Positions 1 to 6,043 of a stretch of DNA of 8,294 nucleotides are shown here, in pieces. The DNA lies in assembly GCA_015494725.1 (NCBI GenBank), contig WGAR01000191.1:1-8294 (forward strand). Reading direction: 5' to 3'. This DNA comes from Thermodesulfobacteriaceae bacterium (GTDB taxonomy: Bacteria; Desulfobacterota; Thermodesulfobacteria; Thermodesulfobacteriales; Thermodesulfobacteriaceae). The notes under the pieces are model-generated. The model saw only the letters and a list, made by a program, of their open reading frames with translations. It was not told where the DNA came from and did not search any database. The first letter of the stretch is position 1. Each line of letters starts with the position of its first letter. The position numbers and the translations under genes are program-made.

Positions 1-115
1 CCTGGACCTCACCGCCCAGGAGGTAAGGGTCATCCAGGGTTTCTGCAAACAGCTCCTCTGGGCCCTGGAGAACCGGGGAAAAGCCCGGCCTCCGGCCGAG
101 AAAACCCCTTCTTGA
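1..115 (+). CDS. C-terminal end of an unidentified protein, possibly a TrmJ-type RNA methyltransferase
   Basis: An open frame enters from the left edge, is read from base 2, and stops at TGA 113-115, giving the last 37 residues of a protein. The visible part begins LDLTAQEVRVIQGF and continues as a short amphipathic helix (KQLLWALEN) with a basic, proline-rich tail. The pattern 'small-Leu-Thr-x-x-Glu-Val-x-x-hydrophobic-x-Gly' followed by a short helix resembles the last helix of TrmJ/TrmH-family tRNA 2'-O-methyltransferases, whose ends often read like 'LT..E..ILRGI'. That comparison is from memory and the fragment is too short to be sure. Codon use matches the rest of the window, and the frame stays open to the edge, so a real gene end is likely even though its identity is not. 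The stop codon lies in the loop of a hairpin. Confidence 0.55.
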   Translation, partial: LDLTAQEVRVIQGFCKQLLWALENRGKARPPAEKTPS

Positions 116-124
116 CAGAAGGGG
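105..124 (+). terminator. Hairpin over the stop codon, possible weak intrinsic terminator
   Basis: CCCCTTCT (105-112) pairs perfectly with AGAAGGGG (117-124) around the 4-nt loop TGAC. This 8-bp stem is followed by CCGCATTCTTT, which is only a poor U-tract. The loop holds the stop codon TGA (113-115) of the upstream gene. It could act as a terminator or attenuator between the leftmost gene and the membrane-protein gene that starts 32 nt later. The weak T-run makes efficient termination doubtful. Confidence 0.45.
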
Positions 125-156
125 CCGCATTCTTTAGCCTCCCATAGGGGGTCAAA

Positions 157-594
157 ATGCGAAAAAAGGATTCCTGGCTCCGTCTCCATCTAAAAGTCTG
201 GGGGCTCTCCGGAATCGCGGCGCTAGTCCTTTATGCAGGAGTATTCTTCATCCCATGGGGTACGCCCCTTTCCCGGGTGGGATGCGGAGCCTGGATGGTA
301 TTTGTGATCGCCCTGGCCTTCTTCCATCTCTATTCCGGAGAATCCCGCAAAGACAGCCCGCACACCACCTTTGAGAAGGCCCAGGTCCGAAGGGCCATTC
401 TGGTGAGCTTCCTCTTCATCTTCTTTGCCCTCCTGGGAATCGGAGATAAAATCCAGCTCACCCCTAATACCCTTCTGGCCCGCCTCCTTTCCCATTTTGA
501 CCTTTACTTACTGGTGATTCTGGGCTTCTATTTCGGGGGCAAGGCCCTGCGGGAGGGCATCCAGGCCTGGAAGGACTCTTCGCGTACCCCCTGA
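157..594 (+). CDS. Small four-helix integral membrane protein, function unknown
   Basis: Encodes 145 residues. Four hydrophobic stretches are visible at about residues 14-34, 41-60, 79-96 and 114-128. The N-terminus (RKK), the loop at about 61-79 (several Arg/Lys) and the tail after 128 are basic, so by the positive-inside rule both ends and the middle loop should face the cytoplasm, leaving two short periplasmic turns. There is no signal peptidase site, no conserved catalytic motif and no soluble domain. I do not recognise a family. The ATG at 157 is preceded by a G-rich stretch (GGGGG, 147-151) that can serve as a weak ribosome binding site; no better start lies downstream before the first helix. 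It reads in the same direction as the hydrolase gene 48 nt later, but they need not be related in function. It is accepted as a gene because of its clear membrane pattern and its fit between neighbours. Confidence 0.75.
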   Translation: MRKKDSWLRLHLKVWGLSGIAALVLYAGVFFIPWGTPLSRVGCGAWMVFVIALAFFHLYSGESRKDSPHTTFEKAQVRRAILVSFLFIFFALLGIGDKIQLTPNTLLARLLSHFDLYLLVILGFYFGGKALREGIQAWKDSSRTP

Positions 595-600
595 GGCCGG

Positions 601-633
601 ATGATCCTGGAAAAAACCCCGAATCGGACCTAA
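601..633 (+). other. Possible 10-codon leader ORF before the hydrolase gene
   Basis: ATG at 601 opens a frame of ten codons (MILEKTPNRT) ending at TAA 631-633, nine nucleotides before the ATG of the hydrolase. A GAGG (593-596), overlapping the end of the membrane-protein gene, sits 4 nt upstream and could act as its ribosome binding site. The hydrolase start itself has no well-spaced Shine-Dalgarno. Translation of this short ORF could deliver ribosomes to the hydrolase start, or the ORF could be chance. There is no evidence that the peptide itself does anything. Confidence 0.2.
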
Positions 634-642
634 ATTCTAGGT

Positions 643-1404
643 ATGGCCCGGATAAAGTTTCTGGGCACCGCCGGGGCCCGTTACGTGGTGGCCCGACAGC
701 TCCGGGCCTCGGGAGGGGTTTATATAGAGGAAGCCGGAACCCGTCTCCTTCTGGATCCCGGCCCCGGAACCCTGGTCTATATGGCCCGCGAGAAACTCCG
801 TCCGGAAAAACTTCACGGCCTCATCGTCACCCATGTCCACCTGGACCACTCCGCGGACCTCAATATCCTGGTGGATGCCATGACCGAAGGGGGCCTCAAA
901 CGGCGGGGAAAGGTCTTCCTGCCCCGGGAGGGCCTTTACGGAGAAAACGCCATCCTGCTCCCCTACCTGCGCCCCTATACCGAAGAGATCCAGATCCTGG
1001 TCCCTCAACAGGAATATCGTCTGGGGGATCTGGTCTTCCGCACCTCAGTGCGACATCATCATCCGGCCGAAACCTACGGAATCATCCTGGAACTTTCCGG
1101 AAAGAAGGTGGGGTTCGTGGTGGACACCCTCTATTTTCCAGGGCTGCTTGAAAGTTATCGCGGCTGTCAGATCCTGGTCCTCAACGTGGTGCGCTATAAA
1201 CCCCATCCCTCGCCCCAGGTCCAGCATCTCTGTGTGGCCAATGTCAAGGAAATCCTGGAAAAACTGCGGCCGGAAAAGGCGGTGCTTACCCATTTCGGAA
1301 TGACCATGATCCGGGCCAACCCCAAACAGGTGGCCCAGAAACTCTCCCGGGAGACCGGGGTGCCGGTTACCGCCGCCTGGGACGGTATGGAACTGGAAAT
1401 TTAG
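643..1404 (+). CDS. Metallo-beta-lactamase-fold metal-dependent hydrolase
   Basis: Encodes 253 residues of a single MBL-fold domain. The metal-binding signature THVHLDH is at residues 63-69 (His64, His66, Asp68, His69). A histidine cluster at 138-140 ends the second metal-ligand region, Asp161 in VVDTLYFPG is the bridging Asp position, and His217 in VLTHFGM is the last ligand. A dinuclear zinc-type hydrolase is therefore expected. The glycine-rich start (FLGTAGARYVVARQ) resembles ribonuclease Z and PhnP-like proteins, but I see no separate RNase Z exosite arm, so the substrate (RNA, phosphodiester or small ester) cannot be named. It has no signal peptide and should be cytoplasmic. The ATG at 643 fits the usual start of the first beta strand; only an AGG one base away precedes it, so ribosome binding is weak or the mRNA is leaderless. 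It converges on hslU with a 4-bp overlap of the gene ends. Confidence 0.9.
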   Translation: MARIKFLGTAGARYVVARQLRASGGVYIEEAGTRLLLDPGPGTLVYMAREKLRPEKLHGLIVTHVHLDHSADLNILVDAMTEGGLKRRGKVFLPREGLYGENAILLPYLRPYTEEIQILVPQQEYRLGDLVFRTSVRHHHPAETYGIILELSGKKVGFVVDTLYFPGLLESYRGCQILVLNVVRYKPHPSPQVQHLCVANVKEILEKLRPEKAVLTHFGMTMIRANPKQVAQKLSRETGVPVTAAWDGMELEI

Positions 1405-2720
1405 AGGATAAACCGGGAAAGATCCAGGTCGGTGGCGATATCGGCCAGTTTTTCCCGCACATAGGCCCCGTTGATCACCACCCGGGTGGGAGCGATATCC
1501 GGAGCGCTAAAGGAAATCTCCTCCAGGAGCTTTTCCATGACCGTGTAAAGCCTGCGGGCCCCGATGTTCTCGGTGCGTTCGTTGACCTCGTAGGCGATCC
1601 GGGCGATCTCCCGAAGACCATCCTCGGTGAACTCCAGCTCCACCCCCTCGGTGGAAAGAAGGGCCTGATACTGCTTAACCAGCGCATTTTCCGGCTCGGT
1701 GAGGATGCGAACAAAGTCCTCCTGGGTCAGGGGCTTGAGCTCCACCCGGATGGGGAAACGCCCCTGGAGTTCGGGGATGAGGTCCGAGGGTTTGGCCACG
1801 TGGAAGGCCCCGCTGGCAATGAAGAGAATATGATCGGTGCGCACCATCCCGTAGCGGGTGTTTACCGTGGTGCCCTCCACGATGGGGAGAAGATCCCGCT
1901 GGACCCCTTCCCGGGAGACATCCGGGCCATGGCCCTCGCCCCGGCTGGCGATCTTATCGATCTCATCGATGAAGATGATCCCGCTGGTTTCGGTCCGGTG
2001 GATGGCCTCCCGGGTGACCTTCTCCATATCGATGAGTTTTTCCGCCTCGGTCTTGGTGAGGATCTCCAGTGCCTCCCGGACTTTTACCCGACGGCGTTTC
2101 TGTTTGCGGGGAAAGAGGCTGCTCATCATCTCCCGCAATTGCTGTTCGATCTCCTCCAGGCCGGTGGCGGCAAATACCTCCACCATGGGAGCCGGGGGAC
2201 GGGTCTCCACATCCAGTTCCACGTAGCGTTCATCCAGGACCCCGTCTCTGAGCATCCGCCGGAATTTCTCCCGGGTTTCGCTATCTCCCTCCGGACGCTG
2301 AGGGGTTACCGGGATCAGAAGATCCAGGAGCCTTTCCTCGGCCAGCTTCCGGGCCCTTTCCCGCACCCGTTCCTCTTCCTCGGCCCGAACCATCTGCACG
2401 GCGATATGGGTGAGATCCCGGACCATGGACTCCACGTCCCGCCCCACATAACCCACCTCGGTAAACTTGGTGGCTTCCACCTTCAGAAAAGGGGAACCGG
2501 AAAGCCGGGCCAGACGCCGGGCGATCTCGGTCTTCCCCACTCCGGTGGGACCGATCATGATGATGTTCTTGGGATAGATCTCGTCCCGGAGAGGAGGGGG
2601 CACCTGCTGCCGACGCCAGCGATTACGCAGGGCTATGGCCACGGCCTTCTTGGCCTCCTCCTGGCCTACAATATATTTGTCCAGTTCGGTGACGATTTCC
2701 CGGGGAGTAAGGTTCTTCAT
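1401..2720 (-). CDS. hslU: HslU (ClpY), AAA+ unfoldase of the HslUV protease
   Basis: Encodes 439 residues, close to the usual 440-450. It forms a hexameric ring that unfolds substrates with ATP and feeds them into HslV in the cytoplasm. Walker A GPTGVGKT is at 57-64, the pore loop GYVG at 90-93, the charged intermediate (I) domain at about 105-240, Walker B IIFIDEIDK at 248-256, the arginine finger in ELQGRFP (Arg321), and sensor 2 GARR at 387-390. The C-terminus DLSRFIL is the conserved tail that docks into HslV and activates it. The ATG at 2718-2720 overlaps the hslV stop (shared ATGA), with GAGGA at 2724-2728 inside the last hslV codons as ribosome binding site, which implies translational coupling and matched amounts of the two subunits. 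It is the last gene of the minus-strand unit. No terminator hairpin is visible after it; its stop overlaps that of the facing hydrolase gene. Confidence 0.98.
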   Translation of the reverse strand: MKNLTPREIVTELDKYIVGQEEAKKAVAIALRNRWRRQQVPPPLRDEIYPKNIIMIGPTGVGKTEIARRLARLSGSPFLKVEATKFTEVGYVGRDVESMVRDLTHIAVQMVRAEEEERVRERARKLAEERLLDLLIPVTPQRPEGDSETREKFRRMLRDGVLDERYVELDVETRPPAPMVEVFAATGLEEIEQQLREMMSSLFPRKQKRRRVKVREALEILTKTEAEKLIDMEKVTREAIHRTETSGIIFIDEIDKIASRGEGHGPDVSREGVQRDLLPIVEGTTVNTRYGMVRTDHILFIASGAFHVAKPSDLIPELQGRFPIRVELKPLTQEDFVRILTEPENALVKQYQALLSTEGVELEFTEDGLREIARIAYEVNERTENIGARRLYTVMEKLLEEISFSAPDIAPTRVVINGAYVREKLADIATDLDLSRFIL

Positions 2721-3244
2721 AGTTCCTCAACCGTGATGTTCTGATTAGTATAGACGCAGATCTCACCGGCGATACGCAGGGCCTCTTCGGCGATCTCCCG
2801 GGCGGAAAGGTCGGTATTCCGCAGAAGGGCCCGGGCCGCCGCCAGGGCCATAGGCCCTCCGGAACCAATGGCCAGGACCTCCTCGTCCGGCTCGATCACG
2901 TCCCCGGCCCCGGAGATAAGGAGCATGCTCTGCCGATCGCAGGCGATGAGCAGGGCCTCCAGTCGCCGGAGAAGCTTGTCCGTGCGCCAGTCCTTGGCCA
3001 ACTCCACCGCCGAACGCACCAGATGCCCGCTGTATAACTCCAGCTTCTTTTCCAGGCGCTCAAAAAGGGTCAGGGCATCGGCGGTGGAACCGGCGAAACC
3101 CACCAGCACCTGCCCTTTATAGAGCCGCCGTACCTTGCGGGCCCCGTGTTTGATGACCGTCTCGCCCAGAGTGACCTGTCCGTCCGCCGCCAGGACCACC
3201 TTCCCCTTGCGACGAACCGCCACCACCGTGGTTCCCTTAAACAT
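2717..3244 (-). CDS. hslV: HslV (ClpQ), threonine peptidase of the HslUV protease
   Basis: Encodes 175 residues, the normal length. It makes the proteolytic double ring of HslUV. The start MFKG-TT implies a four-residue propeptide removed to expose Thr5 as the N-terminal nucleophile. Counting from it, the expected partner residues are in place: Asp17 (here Asp21 in ADGQ), Lys33 (here Lys37 in ARKVRR) and Ser124 (here Ser128 in AIGSGG). The end (GEICVYTNQNITVEEL) is also typical. The frame is open further upstream, to 3445, but the ATG at 3242-3244 is chosen because the protein begins at the family's normal N-terminus and AAGGA (3253-3257) stands 8 nt before it; the longer version would only overlap xerC with unrelated sequence. 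It follows xerC by 4 nt and overlaps hslU by 4 bp. Confidence 0.98.
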   Translation of the reverse strand: MFKGTTVVAVRRKGKVVLAADGQVTLGETVIKHGARKVRRLYKGQVLVGFAGSTADALTLFERLEKKLELYSGHLVRSAVELAKDWRTDKLLRRLEALLIACDRQSMLLISGAGDVIEPDEEVLAIGSGGPMALAAARALLRNTDLSAREIAEEALRIAGEICVYTNQNITVEEL

Positions 3245-3248
3245 ACTG

Positions 3249-4160
3249 CTAATCCTTATCACACTGGGACCTTTTAGCAAGGGCCCGGGGATGGGCCTGA
3301 TCATAGACCCGGGCCAGACGGGAAAAATCCAGATGGGTATAACGCTCGGTGGTGGTGAGACGACTGTGCCCCAGCAGTTCCTGAATACTTCGCAGATCTG
3401 CCCCGGACTCCAGGAGGTGCGTGGCAAAGGAATGCCGCAGGGCATGGGGATGGACCTGGGAAAGCCCCACCCTGCGGGCCTGAGCTTTTACCAGCCGCTG
3501 GAGACTCCGGGGGGAAAGAGGGCCGCCGCGGTGGTTGATCAGTAAATAATCGTGTTTCTGCCCCCGGGCCAGGAGCCAGGCCTCGCGCAGGGGAAGATAG
3601 GCCGCCAGGGCCTCCACCGCCTTGCGGGTCAGGGGCACCAGACGCTCTTTCCTCCCCTTGCCCCGAACCCGAAGCAGCCGGATCTCCAGATGGATCTGGG
3701 AAAGCCTCAAATCGCACAGCTCCGAGGCCCGAAGCCCCGAACCGTAAAGAAGCTCCAGGGCCACCCGATCCCGAAGGGACCAGAGATCTCGCCCCTGCTC
3801 CGCGCTCCGGAGCATGGCCAGGGCCTCGTCCACGGTGAGCACCCGGGGAAGATCCCGGGGCTGTTTAGGACTCGCCAGCGCCAGGAGACGGGTCTGGCGC
3901 AGATACCCCCGCCGGAGGAGAAAACGGTAAAAACTCTTCACCGCCGAAAGCTTGCGGGCCTGGGTGCGGGAGGAATTCCCCTTCCGCCGGAGATGAACCA
4001 GGAAACCCCGCAGGTCCAGAAGATCTACCTCCTCGAGAGGCTTCTGCACAAAGTCCAGAAAATCCCGCAGATCCCGCCGATAGGCCCGTACGGTATGCGG
4101 GGAGTAATCTTTTTCGGTGGCCAGATAATTCAGGAAACGTGAAAGATATTCCTCACTCAT
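3249..4160 (-). CDS. xerC: XerC-type tyrosine recombinase
   Basis: Encodes 303 residues, full length for XerC/XerD. It cuts and rejoins DNA at dif-type sites to resolve chromosome dimers at cell division, usually with a partner XerD. The N-terminal SAM-like core-binding domain spans about residues 1-90 and the catalytic domain about 105-290. All catalytic residues are visible: Arg144 (GLRASEL), Lys168 (RGKGRKER), His239 and Arg242 (HPHALRHSFATH), His265 (LLGHSRL) and the nucleophile Tyr274 (TERYTHL). XerC and XerD cannot be told apart with certainty by eye; the neighbouring hslVU, a known xerC context in Firmicutes (codV-clpQ-clpY) and other bacteria, favours XerC. The ATG at 4158-4160 lies inside the end of the kinase gene (8-bp overlap), with a modest AGGCGG (4167-4172) 6 nt upstream. 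No sign of an integron or phage integrase context. Confidence 0.95.
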   Translation of the reverse strand: MSEEYLSRFLNYLATEKDYSPHTVRAYRRDLRDFLDFVQKPLEEVDLLDLRGFLVHLRRKGNSSRTQARKLSAVKSFYRFLLRRGYLRQTRLLALASPKQPRDLPRVLTVDEALAMLRSAEQGRDLWSLRDRVALELLYGSGLRASELCDLRLSQIHLEIRLLRVRGKGRKERLVPLTRKAVEALAAYLPLREAWLLARGQKHDYLLINHRGGPLSPRSLQRLVKAQARRVGLSQVHPHALRHSFATHLLESGADLRSIQELLGHSRLTTTERYTHLDFSRLARVYDQAHPRALAKRSQCDKD

Positions 4161-5991
4161 CCGCTGCCGCCTGTTTCAGGACTCGTTCCAGATCCCGCAG
4201 CCGAAAGGGTTTGGGAAGATAATAAAATTCTCCCAGTCCGGACAGGGCCTGACGGACTGTCTCCTCATTATAACCCGAAACGATCACCAGCTTGAGATCC
4301 GGGAAACGTTCCTTGATCTCCCGAATAAAACTCAGGATCTCCCCGCTGCGGGTTCGAATGTCGGAGACGAGCACCGCGGGTCTGAGTCCACCCTCCAGCC
4401 GCTGACGGGCCTCAAAGATCCCCCGGGCCAGATGCGGCCGATACCCCAGAAATTCCAGCATTTCGCGCAGGGTCTCCAGGAGATGGGGTTCCTCCTCCAG
4501 CACCAGGATCTCCGGCCCCGGAGCCGGGGTCGGCTTTTTCTCTTCCGCCTCCACCAGGGGAAGATAGATCTTGAACACCGTCCCTCGCCCCAGGACACTG
4601 GAAACGGCGATATGACCTCCGTACTGTCTTACCAGGGCATAGACCGTGGCCAGCCCCAGCCCGCTTCCTCCCTCTTTGGTGGTAAAATAGGGCTCAAAAA
4701 TGTGCGGAAGGATCTCCGGCGGTATGCCCGGACCGGTATCCGCAAAGGTGAGAAGGGCATGGTCCCCGGAGGGAATGCCCAGCAGGGCCACCGTCTCCTC
4801 GGACAGAGCCACCCTCTCCAGCCCCACCCGCACCTCGCCCCCCTGGGGCATGGCCTCCCGGGCATTGGAGGCCAGATTGAAAAGGATCTGCTGCAAATGC
4901 ACCTCGTTGATCTTCACCGGCAAAGGTTCCTCGATCTTCTCCACCTTCACCCGGATCTTGGATCCCAAAAGATGTTGCAGGACCTCCACCTGGCGGACCA
5001 AAAATTCGGAAAGATCCAGGATGCGGGCCTGAGGGGTGTTCTGCCGGGAGAAGGTCAAAAGCTCCCGGCTCATATTGCGCCAGCGCTCGATAAGGTTTTC
5101 CATCTTTTCGAAATACTCCCGCAGCTTCTCCGGTTCGTTTAAACGGAGCTGGGCAACCCCCAGATACCCCTGCAGGGCCATGAAGAGATTGTTGAGCTCG
5201 TGTAACAGGATACCGGTAAACCGGCCCAGGCTTTCCATCTTCTGGGCCTGGAGATATTGCTCGAACAGGGCCTTCTGTTCGGTTATGTCCGTGGCCATAC
5301 CGATGATAATCAACTCCCCCTGCGGGTCCTCGATCCGCATACAGTTCCAGATGAGGTCCCTCTTCTCCCCGGAGACCGTACGCACCGGCAACTCCACCCC
5401 CAGCTTGAAGACCCCGCAACGTACCTCCTGGCAATGTTTTTCCCATTCGGCCCGATCCTCCTCCGGCACCATGAGCTCAAAGACACTCCTGCCCAGGGCC
5501 CTTTCCCGGGGAATACCGGTGATCTTTTCGAAGGAACGATTCACAAAGGATAACCGGTTATCCTTGTTAAAGAGGATGAGAACCGGGGTCTCCTCCAGGA
5601 TCCGGGTATAGAACTCCACCTCCCGGCGCAATCTCCTCTCCAGGCGTTTCTTCTCGGTAATGTCGATGAGGACCGAGAGATACCCCAGCTCGTTGCGCCA
5701 GGAGAGAGCCGTGCTCCGCACCTCGTACCATCGCTGATCTCGCGGACTGAAGACCTCCCAGACAATGGACTTCCTCTCCCGAAGAACTTCCTCCTTGCGG
5801 CACCAGGGACAGGGCTCCTCCTGGGCGTAGAAGGCCTCGAAACAGAGCCGGCCTACCGGATCCTCGCGATAGCGGCTTCTTAAGGCCCGGTTCACATAAA
5901 GGACCCGGAAATCCTCCGAGACCACAGAAATCATACCCGGGAAGAGATCCAGAATGCTCTGGTAAAATTCCAGATCGAGTTCCATGGGCAT
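4153..5991 (-). CDS. Soluble hybrid sensor histidine kinase with two PAS domains and a C-terminal receiver
   Basis: Encodes 612 residues with no membrane segment, so it should sense a cytoplasmic signal. PAS 1 is at about 8-113 and ends with the typical DITE; it contains Cys50, Cys61 and Cys64 (PCPWC). PAS 2 is at about 125-237, again ending DITE. The dimerisation region has the phosphorylated His264 in LLHELNNLF. The ATPase domain shows the N box NLASNA (372-377), G1 DTGPGI (418-423), FEPYFTTK (432-439) and G2 GSGLGLATV (442-450). After a Pro/Lys linker (about 482-492) comes a receiver domain (about 494-608) with acceptor Asp544, Ser572 and Lys594 (LPKPF), so it is probably able to take a phosphate. 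There is no DNA-binding or enzymatic output domain. The ATG at 5989-5991 or the ATG two codons later could both start it; neither has a clear Shine-Dalgarno. It is the first gene of the kinase-xerC-hslV-hslU unit and divergent from the ATPase gene. Confidence 0.93.
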   Translation of the reverse strand: MPMELDLEFYQSILDLFPGMISVVSEDFRVLYVNRALRSRYREDPVGRLCFEAFYAQEEPCPWCRKEEVLRERKSIVWEVFSPRDQRWYEVRSTALSWRNELGYLSVLIDITEKKRLERRLRREVEFYTRILEETPVLILFNKDNRLSFVNRSFEKITGIPRERALGRSVFELMVPEEDRAEWEKHCQEVRCGVFKLGVELPVRTVSGEKRDLIWNCMRIEDPQGELIIIGMATDITEQKALFEQYLQAQKMESLGRFTGILLHELNNLFMALQGYLGVAQLRLNEPEKLREYFEKMENLIERWRNMSRELLTFSRQNTPQARILDLSEFLVRQVEVLQHLLGSKIRVKVEKIEEPLPVKINEVHLQQILFNLASNAREAMPQGGEVRVGLERVALSEETVALLGIPSGDHALLTFADTGPGIPPEILPHIFEPYFTTKEGGSGLGLATVYALVRQYGGHIAVSSVLGRGTVFKIYLPLVEAEEKKPTPAPGPEILVLEEEPHLLETLREMLEFLGYRPHLARGIFEARQRLEGGLRPAVLVSDIRTRSGEILSFIREIKERFPDLKLVIVSGYNEETVRQALSGLGEFYYLPKPFRLRDLERVLKQAAADE

Positions 5992-6043
5992 CGGGAAATT
6001 TTTGTTCTATTTTTAGTAAAACAAATTTTTATCCGGAGGGCAA
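5992..6043. promoter_or_regulatory. Divergent promoter region with AT-rich imperfect palindrome
   Basis: This 52-bp gap separates the starts of the kinase (minus) and the ATPase (plus) and must hold promoters for both unless transcription starts inside a gene. It is strikingly AT-rich against the GC-rich genes. AAATTTTTGTT (5996-6006) is matched by AACAAATTTTT (6020-6030), an inverted repeat with 9 of 11 positions paired, centred near 6013. I see promoter-like hexamers on both strands (for example TTGTTC at 6002-6007 on plus) but none good enough to name with confidence. The palindrome could be a shared operator or just an effect of AT-rich promoter DNA. Confidence 0.5.
6035..6040 (+). promoter_or_regulatory. 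Strong ribosome binding site of the ABC-class ATPase
   Basis: GGAGGG ends 3 nt before the ATG at 6044 and is the best Shine-Dalgarno in the window. It fixes the start of the ATPase gene and contrasts with the kinase on the other side of the same gap, which has none. Confidence 0.8.

Noticed and set aside
1800..2744. 314-codon open frame on the plus strand opposite hslU
   Set aside because: No recognisable motif, Gly/Leu/His-rich composition, and fully covered by hslU, which has every catalytic motif.
3245..3445. Upstream extension of hslV by about 67 codons
   Set aside because: The extra sequence overlaps xerC, has no family match, and would bury the Thr nucleophile; the ATG at 3244 has AAGGA at the right spacing and gives the normal N-terminus.
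3249..4160. Tyrosine recombinase considered as a mark of a mobile element or integron
   Set aside because: It sits in a tight operon with hslVU as in many chromosomes, has XerC length and motifs, and no att repeats, tRNA or cargo genes flank it.
4694..5446. 250-codon open frame in a second minus-strand register within the kinase gene
   Set aside because: The product is Gly/Pro-rich without motifs, while the main frame contains complete PAS, HisKA, HATPase and receiver motifs. There is no sign of a frameshift in the main frame.
5996..6030. Palindromic AT-rich block considered as a dif site for the nearby XerC
   Set aside because: dif has two 11-bp arms around a 6-bp centre with a characteristic arm sequence; here the spacer is 13 nt and the arms do not resemble known dif arms. 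It is better explained as divergent promoter DNA.
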